Positions 11,313-21,075 of a stretch of 64,000 bases of DNA are shown in pieces. Both the position numbers and the translations under genes were made by a program. This stretch comes from Ceratobasidium sp. AG-K (lineage: Eukaryota > Basidiomycota > Agaricomycetes > Cantharellales > Ceratobasidiaceae). The notes under the pieces were generated by a model. That model did no database searches. It had not been told where the DNA came from and saw nothing but the letters and a program-made list of their open reading frames with translations. The stretch covers positions 1,178,001 to 1,242,000 of the forward strand of contig JAWNGF010000005.1 of assembly GCA_037039685.1 (NCBI GenBank), in the 5' to 3' direction. Positions within the stretch are counted from its first letter, which is position 1. Every line of letters begins with the position of its first letter.

Positions 11313-13155
11313 ATGGCCCACCATGGTGACCTCACGGCGTACATCCTAAAGGTATGTGAAATAATGATGCTATCTATTCTTTAGTAAACATAGCATCTTG
11401 CAGAACAAGGACATGGTTCAACTACACATGCAACGCCATAAGCAAACTTGGGTTGATTCTACCTCGACGCAGACTGATTTATTTGCTCCCATCCGAGTAT
11501 TTATTCGAGTCCGACCTATTCTTCCTCCAGATACCTCCTACTCTCTTATATGTGTCCAGCCACCACGCTTGGTACACTTTACCCACCCAACTCAGCGGTG
11601 GGCTAGAGGAAGATTTGCAACCAAATCTTACGAAGCGGACATGGTATTTGACGAAAACTCAACAAATGACCAAGTTTTCGAAGGTATGGGAGTAGACAAT
11701 GGTATTTCAGAGTGTGCACACGAGAAAGGGCGGGAGGTGTGTATCCTAGCGTACGGCCAAACAGGTACAGGAAAGACCTATACCATGACTTCCATTGAGG
11801 GTTCGTCATGTTCTTACCCATTTTGTTTGTTTGGTTTATGGTGTTGTGCCTGTCAGAGCGGGTTGGTAAGGAACTGTTTGGAGCGTTGTCTAGCAAAGAC
11901 GGTCCCAGCGTCTCTGTGAGCGTGTTTGAAATTCGAGGGAATAGTGCATACGATCTCCTTTCCGAACCTGTCCTACAACCGATCAAGATTCTCAGCTCTG
12001 GGTCTACGGTGGTTTATAACGGACTCACAAATCATGAAGTTAAATCGCCGGAGGATCTTGGACGTTTTGTAGCACTAGCCAAAGAATCGCGGCTGACGAG
12101 GAGCACAGTTAAGAACGATACCAGCAGCCGGTACATTTCTCTTAATCCATATACTTCATGATCTAACAAAAACCTTCAGATCTCATGCAATCTTCCGAAT
12201 CAAAATTGGCCACTCCGACCCCTCACACATCAACCTAGTCGATCTGGCGGGCAGCGGGCGCTCGTCCATTTCAACCAGGAACAGTTCTGAACGTCTCAAA
12301 GAGTCGATTGAGATTAACAAGTCATTAAGCGTTCTAAAAGATTGCATTCGTTCCAGACTTTCCGATAAAGCGAATCATGTTCCGTGGAGAGGCAACAAGC
12401 TCACTATGGCGCTGAAGGGGGTATTTGAGGGAGCAGAGAATAGCAGCCCCGGCGTTGTGCCGCCCAAGCTGATTGTACTGGCGTATGTTAGTCCAAGCGT
12501 GTTGGACTCGGAAGACACTCATAACACGCTGAAATACGTTACGCCGTTTCAGGTACGTCTGGTACTCTTTTTTCCTTCTGAGTATTGGTTTACTATTTAG
12601 TTACTAGATGTCAGCATCAGCGCTCCTAGGAGTCATCAGTACTCGGGGGGATAGTATCAACCAATATAGCTCTGGAGTTGACTCTTGGACCCTCAAGGAG
12701 AGCCTTGTAAGTCAATCACAGTTTTCATCATTTGCATATCTAAGAGCCTTCTGTAGGATTATATTACGCGCAACTGTGCCAAACTCACCCCTTTCATCCC
12801 TCGTTTATTCCCCACTCCTGAATCGACCCTTTCGGACCTTCTAGGTCTTACTCCTGCTGACATTACCGCCCGGATAATCACCCCATTAGCCGAAGAGCCG
12901 GCGAATTCAGTTGACGCCCGGGAGTTGAACCAAGCCAAGTCCTGGGTACCGACATATTGCAAAAAGCTAAAGGACTTGGCACTCAAACAGAGCAAGCCAG
13001 CCATCAATAACGCTATGTTGTTGGAATCACTCAATGGGAAGGACGTGAGAGCAAACGAGACTGGTATTGTCACGCGAATAGATCCGTCGGGCGGAGTGCA
13101 GGTTTTACAGGTTGGGAAGGCGGAAGATAGTGTGCGACTTGGAAATTTGACGTAG
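11313..13155 (+). CDS. Small kinesin-motor protein with altered switch II
   Basis: Six exons (11313-11351, 11404-11800, 11857-12130, 12180-12552, 12608-12706, 12757-13155) join in frame to about 526 residues. The motor domain reads IRVFIRVRPIL, the P-loop AYGQTGTGKTYTM, switch I DTSSRSHAIF (codon split by an intron) and switch II LVDLAGSGR, followed by INKSLSVLKDCI and RGNKLTMALKG. The normal switch II is DLAGSE; here the Glu is Gly. After the motor about 160 residues follow, without a clear long coiled coil. The N-terminal extension before the motor and the very short tail recall kinesin-13-like proteins, but I would not assign a subfamily. Kinesins use ATP hydrolysis to move along or depolymerise microtubules; the Gly substitution makes normal cycling doubtful. 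Confidence 0.82.
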
Positions 13156-13194
13156 GTGAATGTAAAAGGTAGCCAAGTTCTGGAGAATACGACA

Positions 13195-13478
13195 GCTATG
13201 CTGAGCGACCGCAATTTTGGGAATCGAGAAAAAATTCATGAGTATGAATGATCGGTTTAGTGTGTTTGTTGACAGCACTCTCAATCAAAACGGGTGCGTC
13301 TGAGGGCACGTGTGGGGTAATTGTATGGGTCAAAGTCATGGCCTAAACATTGCCCTGCATATATAACTTTCAGAGACCCGTTCCGACTGACAGTGCTGTC
13401 AAAAAAGCTGCACTAGACCGATCATCTCGACCCATGAATTTTGCTTAATTCCCAAAATTGAGGTCGTTCGCTAGCTAC
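13195..13478. repeat. Imperfect inverted repeat just downstream of the kinesin gene
   Basis: The left arm (about 13195-13295) and the right arm (about 13375-13478) are reverse complements with scattered mismatches. Shared blocks include CAATTTTGGGAATT-like, AAATTCATG, GATCGGT and TTGACAGCACT. The loop of about 80 bases carries GGGTCAAAGTCATGG. It could be a small foldback (MITE-like) element; no coding potential is seen. Confidence 0.65.
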
Positions 13479-13532
13479 GATGGTGAATATGGCGGGACAT
13501 TCATGCGTAAGTGCGGGACATATCCTTTCATA

Positions 13533-14229
13533 TACTCAGGGTCCCAGAAAGTATCGGAACAAGATAAATGCGCACACACTGCCACACATGGTGTCCAGAG
13601 GGTTTAGGTTCCATAATGAGAGTTGTAGATAAAGTAGGCCTGGTTATCTTCCAGGTACTTAGAGAGGAAATAAGGTAGTTAAGCCCGCGTAGGGGTAGAG
13701 GAAGCAAAATCCCATTTTTCCAGGTCAACAACCACAAGGAGTTTCAGAAAGTGGTTATAATAAATATCACGCCCATGTATGTTCTGAGAAACTTTGAATA
13801 TTGAATTGAAAGCTGAAGGGGCCTGGTTGTCGAGATAAAATGAATTCAAGATTGAGAATTTCCTAGTATCTACATATGAATCCCATGTGAAATGGCCAAA
13901 ACACAGCACAATGCGTTTGCCGTAGCTCACTAACAAAGTCATTTTAGTGATGACATCAATAATCAAAGTTTCTTAGAACGTGCATGTGCATGATATTTAC
14001 TATTACAACTTTCTGAAATACCTCGTGGTTGTTGACCTGAAAAAAAATGCGATTTTGCTTCCTCTACCCCTACGCGGGCTTAACTACCTTATTTCCTCTC
14101 TAAGTACCTGGAAGATAACCAGGCCTACTTTATCTACAACTCTCATTATGGAACCTAAACCCTCTGGACACCATGTGTGGCAGTGTGTGTGCATTTATCT
14201 TGTTCCAATACTTTCTGGGACCCTGAGTA
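13533..14229. repeat. Long inverted repeat, arms about 250 bp, loop about 200 bp
   Basis: The left arm about 13533-13785 and the right arm about 13987-14229 are reverse complements, from TACTCAGGGTCCCAGAAAGT at the left outer end to CCCTGAGTA at the right. Inner ends carry TGATATTTA and TAAATATCA. Identity is high but clearly below 100 per cent, so it is older than the element at 24317-24917. Both arms translate to the same peptide outward from the loop, which reflects the repeat and not a gene. Probably a non-autonomous foldback/MITE-type element. I could not define a target-site duplication. Confidence 0.8.
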
Positions 14230-14324
14230 CAGGCATATATGCGCTGCAGCAATCCCATTGGAATATACGTGTGTCAGTCCTTCAGTTCCCAAGGTACATC
14301 CACAACACACCACTCGTTATCTGT

Positions 14325-14690
14325 CACGAACTAGCGCAATAGCCGCAGTCTTCAAGTTCAGCGCCTCATCCCTGTCAAACGTACCCTTCGGGTCAAGTCA
14401 CACCGTCTTTGAGTATCTTCACCACTACCTGTGCGATCAGCTTTCCGCTCCACTACATTCTCCACACCACTACATGGCCCCAGGTAGTCTGCGCCCCCCA
14501 GATGTTTTCCCCGAGTGAATAGTAACGTAGAATCTCATCGGGACGGACCGCCAGGTCTTCCTTGTGAGGGACCTCGAACCCGATGTTGATGAGCGCTTGA
14601 CAATGTCGCTTGTAACGAGGCTTGAGATGGAACCCGCACAACTGTTCTAGGATTTCGACGAGCAGGAGGAAGTGCTGAGGACCGACCATC
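14325..14690 (-). pseudogene. Fragment of an ERG6-like sterol methyltransferase gene
   Basis: Minus-strand frames encode RHCQALINIGFEV, KEDLAVRPDEILRYYSLG and TWGHVVVWRM, matching [30 protein letters not shown] and [10 protein letters not shown] of the ERG6 gene at 24947-26276. A second frame on the same strand continues into the region matching [15 protein letters not shown], so the fragment is frameshifted. Only the C-terminal third is present and there is no SAM-binding core. Its 3' side faces the inverted repeat ending at 14229, about 95 bases away. Confidence 0.8.
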
Positions 14691-15468
14691 AATAGATGCG
14701 GCTAGAACTGGATCTTGGCCAACCAAGTGGGGATGGAGATAGAACCAGAGGTTATGTGGATGAACATCGCTGTTGGCCTTCAGTTAATATTATTCATACG
14801 AACCGCCTGAACCTTGAAGAGAGCCCGAGCCCAAGTCACGATGGGATGAAGGGGGAGGAGGGGGGAGGCGGGGCGCCAGCCGGCCGTTTTGGGCCAGAAT
14901 GTCAGCGAGTTCGCCGCTTCGATGCCGGCGTGTCCGGGGACCGGGGTCCCCATAGGATCTCGACTGTGGCGTTAGAGCTGCAAGTAAAAATAAATTGCCC
15001 ACCACTTCACGAAAAACGATGGAGGCACTTCGAGCAGAGTGCCATGAGAGGTCGGTACTAGTTTGGAAAGTGGTGATGTCATGAACCAACTAAGCTCCTG
15101 AAATTCTTGTGCTCGAGAGCGAGTCCATGCCCCATTTATAATAAACATCAAGAACGCCACCCAGAGGGTTCGAATCAGGCGTAGAGCGATACTCCAGACA
15201 TGATATATATTACAATAATTGGGTTATGATCGGCTGTGAGGCCCAATAAAACTAAATTTACCTATGTGAAAGGCGGCACGCATATATAGTCTAGCCCACA
15301 TGCCCATGGTTCCCTTCGCGAATGGTCAAGTTGGTCCATCGACAACGAGGACGATGTCATTTCTTTTTTGTGACTCTTGCCGGCAGCAAGAGATCAAAAA
15401 CCTCGGGCTCGTCTTTAAGAATGCGAGTTAGCAATGGGAGAAAGAATGCAAACCAGCGCTCACATGTG
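14691..15468. other. Gap between the ERG6 fragment and the NACHT-WD40 gene
   Basis: About 780 bases without a supported gene. It contains a purine-rich GGGGGAGGAGGGGGGAGGCG tract near 14850 and frames with no recognisable product. It should include the 3' untranslated region of the NACHT-WD40 gene. Confidence 0.4.
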
Positions 15469-18400
15469 TTAACTCAATTCTGCGGCTACAAGGATCCACG
15501 AGGTACCGTGTACAAACCTCGAGTAGTCGATAGTCACACGATCAGGTGAAGGCTCGGTATCCCAGCACTTGCCAATGGAGATCAGCGAGTCGTCCTGCGC
15601 ATTGGTCTCCGGTCTGTGGTACTCCCTCGGAAGCCAGAATAAACAAGGCTGGTCCGGAGTAGAGACCCAATTACCAGGTTGGAGGGATGAGGGCAAACTG
15701 GAGATATTGACGGGTAGGCCGAGGGCGATAGAGTTATGGTCAACAGTCCATATTCGTATCGTGTGGTCAAAGGAACCTGAGACGATGCGTCCACCATCAG
15801 GAGAGAACGCGACGGACGTCACCTGGCCAGAATGACCGGAAAGCGGCGCGGACGCTGGGATGCCAGTCTCTGCATCCCACAACCGCAATGTATGGCCATG
15901 AGAGTGCGAGACAATGCGTCGGCCGTCAGGAGAGAACGCAACAAACGTCACCGGACCAGAATGGTCGCCCAGCGGTTCAGACACCGGCGTCCCAGTCCCT
16001 ACATCCCACAGCCGCACCGTATCATCTTCAGAGCCCGAGACAATGCGTCGTCCATCGGGAGAAAACGCAATAGATGTCACTGAACCAGAGTGACCAACAA
16101 ACGGTGCAAACACCGGGGTACCAGTCTCTGCATCCCACAGTCGTAGTGTCTTGTCATGGGAGCTCGAGACGATACGTTGGCTGTCAGGAGAGAACGCGAC
16201 GGACGTCACCGCTCCAGAATGACCGACCAGCTGCACAGACGCCGGGGTGCCGGGCCCTGTATCCCACAGCCGCACTGTATTGTCTTCAGAGCACGAGACA
16301 ATGCGTCGCCCATTGGGAGAGAACACAACAAACCATATCGTGCCGGAATGCCCGACGAGCGGTGCAGAGGCTGGAGTTCCAGTCTGCACGTCCCACAGCC
16401 GCACCGTCTTGTCGCTAGAGCCGGAGACAATGCGTTGACCGTCGTGAGAGAATGCAACAGAGATAACTGGGCCAGAGTGACCGACAAGCGGTTCAAATGC
16501 TGCGGTGCCGGTCTCTACATTCCACAGTCGGATTGTCTTGTCTTCAGAGCATGAGACAATTTGTTGACTGTCGGGAGAGAACGCAACGGTCCACACCAAG
16601 TCAGAATGACCGACGAGCGGTGCAGACGCTAGGTTGCCAGTCTCTGCATCCCATAGCCGTACTGTATTGTCAAAGGAGCCCGAGACGATGCGCCGACCGT
16701 CTGGAGAGAAATCAACGGATATCACGGCGGAAGCATGGCCGATAAGTGGTGTAGGGGTCGGGGTAGCGCAGTCTTCTGGCCCCCACATTTGCACAGTATT
16801 CGCGCTTGTACCCGATGTGAGGTACATGCGGTCAAATAGGTAGACAAGGGGTGAGGTGCTCCAAGGATCCGACCAGGGCAAAGCAGAGGGCTCTGTCAAA
16901 GTGCCTGCACCCATGCTAATATCCCATACCTGCATTGTACAATTGGAGGAACCTGCAACCACGCTACGGTTATCAGGCGAGAATCCAACATAGTGAATTG
17001 GCCCAAGGCAATCAATACTTGTTTTGGGGATCCCCTCGTGTGTACCTGCATTCCATACCCACACTGACTTGTCGAGGGCACCCGATACTATGTATCGGCC
17101 GTCTGAGGAGAATGCCACTGATTGCACCCAGTGTGAGTGTCCGAGCATTGCAATTGAAGCACCTGTGTCCACATCCCAGACCCTCACGGTCTTGTCCGTA
17201 GAACCTGAAACCACTTGGCTAGCACGAGGGCAAAAGACAGCACACAGTACTGGACCCAAGTGGCCCCAGAACGGTGCATATAATCTAATCTCCGTTCTAG
17301 TATCCCAGATACGTATTGACCTATCATGGGACGCGGACACCAGGAGTCGACCATCGGGAGAAAACGACACGCACAGGACCGGTCCAGAGTGACCAGCTAG
17401 TTCCCCAAAGACATCTTTCCGCTTTGCCATGTCCCAGATACGCACTGAGCAATCGTAGGACCCCATTACGAATAGCCTGCCTGTGGGGCAAAAGGCCATG
17501 GCGATAACGTGATCCAAGTGGCTGGTGGGTATTTTGTGAATTTTAGTGTTTGCCCCTGCATCCCAGAGCCATACAGAGCCGTCTTTATGGCTAGAGCTTA
17601 CAATGGCTCCGTCATAGGAAACTGCAAGGCACTTGATTGGGTTAGACACATGAACCCCAGGCGTCCAATGGTGTACCATGCCCGTTATTACACGCAGTAT
17701 ATTTGGGAACCATTTGCGGCTTCGTTGGGCGATAGCAGATTCAGAGGGAGCGAAGGCGAGAGCTGAAAGGTACAGATGAGGGGCACTCTGTGATATCACT
17801 TCCTTGAAGCTGGACACAAATCTATACGTGTCGTGTACGCATTCAATGATATCCTCAAGGCCATGGTGATTTCGAACCTAGTCGCATGTGTCAGCCTAGA
17901 ATGAATGTTTAGTACGAGCCAGCACCTACAAGTGCCCACTTCATCAGCCTGGGGAGCATCACCACAGCGGCATCTAGCTTGCCCAACAGACTAAGCGCTT
18001 CTATCCAGTAGATCAATGACGGTCCAAATAAATGCGCTCGTAGAAGCCCCATATCCACATGCGTTATATCCACAGAAATCACATGGTCAATCCAGTACTG
18101 GCAGCTGTAGGCTAGGTGCGGTTCGATGGCTGATCTCACACGAGATGCAAAATTAGGGACATGGGCATTAAGCCTGTGCGACGTCTCCAAGTTGCATATG
18201 TTGAACCGGAGCCCATGTAACAATGTGTTCAAGCAGCACGTTGAAAGTATGGTATTCGCAGCGATGGGCCTGAGGCAGAATTCTCTTGAGCGCGACGAGG
18301 TCGTGATGTATTCGTAAAAGGTTTGGTGACGAACCCGCACAGCTCCCTGGCTGTGAGCGGACTGGTCCTCATAGAGTATGGGACTGATACCGCTCAGAAG

Positions 18401-21075
18401 GAGATCTAAGCCAGTGGGCGGAAGATTTTCACCTAGGAGTACCTTGAGGGATTGGAGGGGTAATGGAGTGTACATGACGGTTGTTACAACAATGCCAAGC
18501 CACCCCCTGAGCACAGCCATTTTTTTGTCGTCGGCTTTCGCGAAAGCATGATTTAGTATGATGGCGTAGAGCTGATCCATTGACTCTAGATCTTTGGACG
18601 ATTCAATAGCGGGCAATGGATTCTTGAGGAGTGACGCTAGTCGTACGTAGCCAGTAGGCGTGTTTGCCACAAACTCACAAGCAACCTCTGCTCTTAAAGC
18701 AAAACCGTCTGCAAACGCAGCTAGCGTACCGACGTCAACGACTGAGTCATCAATCTGAGCTAAGCCTGCGGGGGCCATTAGTATCGGTCGACGGACCAAT
18801 AACTGGATATCGTTTGCTGCATCATAATCGTGGACATTCAGCTTCCGTACGCAACCCTCAGGAAGGCTACTAAAAAAACTTTCAATGTCCTGGCATGCCT
18901 TCCCCGTCACAATCACCTTTAGCCAAGGAACGAGCCGCGACATGCCGAAGAGAGATACGAGTAATGACCAGCGTGCTGGTCCAGGCTTGCACTCGTCGAG
19001 CCCGTCAACTATAATATATGCAGGTTCACCTGTCCATGGGAAGTTGGCCAGAGTCAGCAGTGGGGCTTCAACGAGATGCTTGTACACCACGCCAATTTCC
19101 AATTGGTGCAGGTCGGTAGCGGTCCCGATAGCTGATGCTACCAGCGTCCTGTATTCTGCGGAGTACTCAGAAAGACTATTGACGATGCTAGTCATGACTG
19201 ATCGAGGCTCGCGTAGTTGTGGTTCATCCCATCTGCAGAAGAAGCTGGCAGCTAGCAAATTCCTTGTCTCGAGGGAATGGCAGATAGATGAGGTAATGGC
19301 ACTTTTACCGACTCCTAAAGGCCCGTGTATCCACAGTAATCGATCGGCCCAGGATGTCCTTTTGGTCCATATGTCTATATCGGCAAGTACGGTAGTACGA
19401 GTTCCAGGGAGACAGTCACGAGTATTGTGATGAGTATAACCAGTAACAGGCTGCAGCTTGAGCCGCGGCGCTTCCATCCCTTTGCGTCTAAGTGTTAGCT
19501 AGATCCAAGGATATAACACCCCGGTACCCACAATCCCGAAGGGTCCTCTCATACTGCTGGTTGGAGTCGATTTTTAGTTGCTTGAGCCGTTGCAGGAATT
19601 CACCACACTGGTCTTTGAAGACGACTCCGAGCTCGGATGGTATTTCTTACGGGGAAGGTTGAGTAATAATGTCAGATCAGTAAGGTCATTACGGACCTGT
19701 TTTGAACTCAGTCATTAACTGAACCACAAACGCACACACGTCATAAATCAGCTCAATTATCGCGGTTAGAGCGGGTTCGGAGTTTGCTGAAGGTGCATTA
19801 TCGTGGAAAATTAGGCGAATGCTGCCGAGTAGATTCGCAAATGTAACTATAAATTCTTCAAGTTTCACATCGCAACTCGGAATATCTTCGCAAGCCTATG
19901 CAACGGAGTAAGTGTTAGTGCCAAAGTGCTTGCATGCACTTATAGTAAACCACCAGGTGTCAATCACCACCACGACACGAAACATTACACGATATTCTAC
20001 CGCAATGACGTCTTAGGCAGCTAAAGGAGCCAACACCGCAAGGTAAGCTTAAAGTGGTATTTCGTTACGTAGTGGTTGGCCACCTGGTGGTTCACTGTAC
20101 GTTTGGCCATGCAGAATATAACAGCGCACCTGGCTTGCCGCACGGCACGTGGCGAGAGATGAGTGCAAGGTATTGGGGCACAACTGGAAGAATGAGACAG
20201 TTAGGGTGTTGTACGAATGGGATAATAAGACGATAACCTCTGCTATGTCCTTCCCGATGTTTAAAATAGCATTGAGAGCGGCACGAGTTTTATAAAACCT
20301 CCGGGGCGGCTCACTAGCCAACTGTTTACTTCCATTCGAATTGTGTGTATTGGCACTAGTCTATTCGTATGAGAATGTCAGTTTTTATTTGTAGGGTATG
20401 TACTTGATACATACAAGGTCGATATCTTTAGCACCGCGGTCGGGCGACGAAGCTGGGGGCGCAATGAACGTAAAGCAAACGCAAACCCCGTCGCATTCTC
20501 GCTCAATAGCTTCCAAAGTCGCAGTTAGATCCGATGACACGCACCAATATCGAACTCACTAATCAAGGACGATCGAAGCCCACTGCTATGTACCTCGGTT
20601 ACAGAGAGCTGAAGGGCACTACTGAGGACAGGTTTAAGATTAGAGCGATAAATCCTTGGCCGGTAGAGCTGAAATCCAAAGACAGAGTTGGCGTTTGTAT
20701 TACTGAGGGTAGGAGGAATGAGTACGAGACTCGTCATCTCGTAATTTGAACTTGCCAACAGAGTGGGCCAGCCCAAACCAAGCTTTGACCCTTCTCGATA
20801 AAGGGCAGTTTATGAACGATGTTCCCATCAACCAACAGCTCTGCGCATATCTTATTCTTTATGTTCCCCTGTGAGTCATACACTTCGATTCCTGGATTAC
20901 AAAAACATGTGGGCGTTACACCCTCGGTGACAGGCCGAATCTGCACCAGTACATACTCTGGATGCAATGCTGACCTCTAGTTGTGCTCCAACAGTCAGTA
21001 AACCACATAATATTCAGAGTTGATGGGCAGCTTCACTCACTGGGCAATCGAAGGTGGCTTTGGCTGGTTGCTCAT
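15469..21075 (-). CDS. NACHT-WD40 STAND receptor (HET-E-like NLR)
   Basis: This is a fungal STAND/NLR protein of the kind that includes HET-E incompatibility receptors. The NACHT exon (about 19490-17930) has P-loop GPLGVGKSAI and Walker B IIVDGLDEC. It splices (CTT|GTAGGT ... CTAG|GTT) to a 2.4-kb exon (17877-15469) coding about 15 WD40 units, most ending xVRLWD or xIRIWD, enough for two seven-bladed propellers. Units 8-15 are almost alike. Upstream, a short exon (IDSNQQYERTLRDCG) and helical pieces (VKLEEFIVTFANLLGSIRL; RAALNAILNIGKDIAEV) form an N-terminal helical region. A beta-rich piece around 20970-20740 (HPEYVLVQIRPV) and a possible start MSNQPKPP at 21075 may be its first exons; these are uncertain. 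The family senses non-self or modified ligands through the WD40 part. No amyloid motif or HET domain was recognised. Confidence 0.8.
15718..16740 (-). repeat. Array of eight near-identical WD40 units inside the NLR gene
   Basis: Eight successive units of about 43 codons share the pattern VTSVAFSPDGRRIVSGS, then xDxTVRLWDAETGTPAS and PLVGHSG. Differences concentrate at a few positions per unit (for example FDN, EDK, SDK, EDN, HDK, EDD, HGH, FDH before the TVRLWD-type strand). The seven units N-terminal to them are much more diverged. High internal identity with variation at ligand-facing positions is the hallmark of concerted evolution plus diversifying selection in fungal HNWD-type receptors. 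Confidence 0.8.

Noticed and set aside
13528..14342. Matching open frames with a shared PLPLRGLNYLISSL peptide
   Set aside because: They mirror the inverted repeat arms 13533-13785 and 13987-14229 and are not independent genes.
15160..15190. GGTTCGAATC, a tRNA T-loop-like word
   Set aside because: The flanking bases do not pair into a 5-bp T-stem and no A-box or anticodon arm is found upstream or on the other strand.
15569..17766. Many plus-strand frames with repeated Arg/Thr/Ser peptides
   Set aside because: They are antisense shadows of the WD40 repeats of the NACHT gene.
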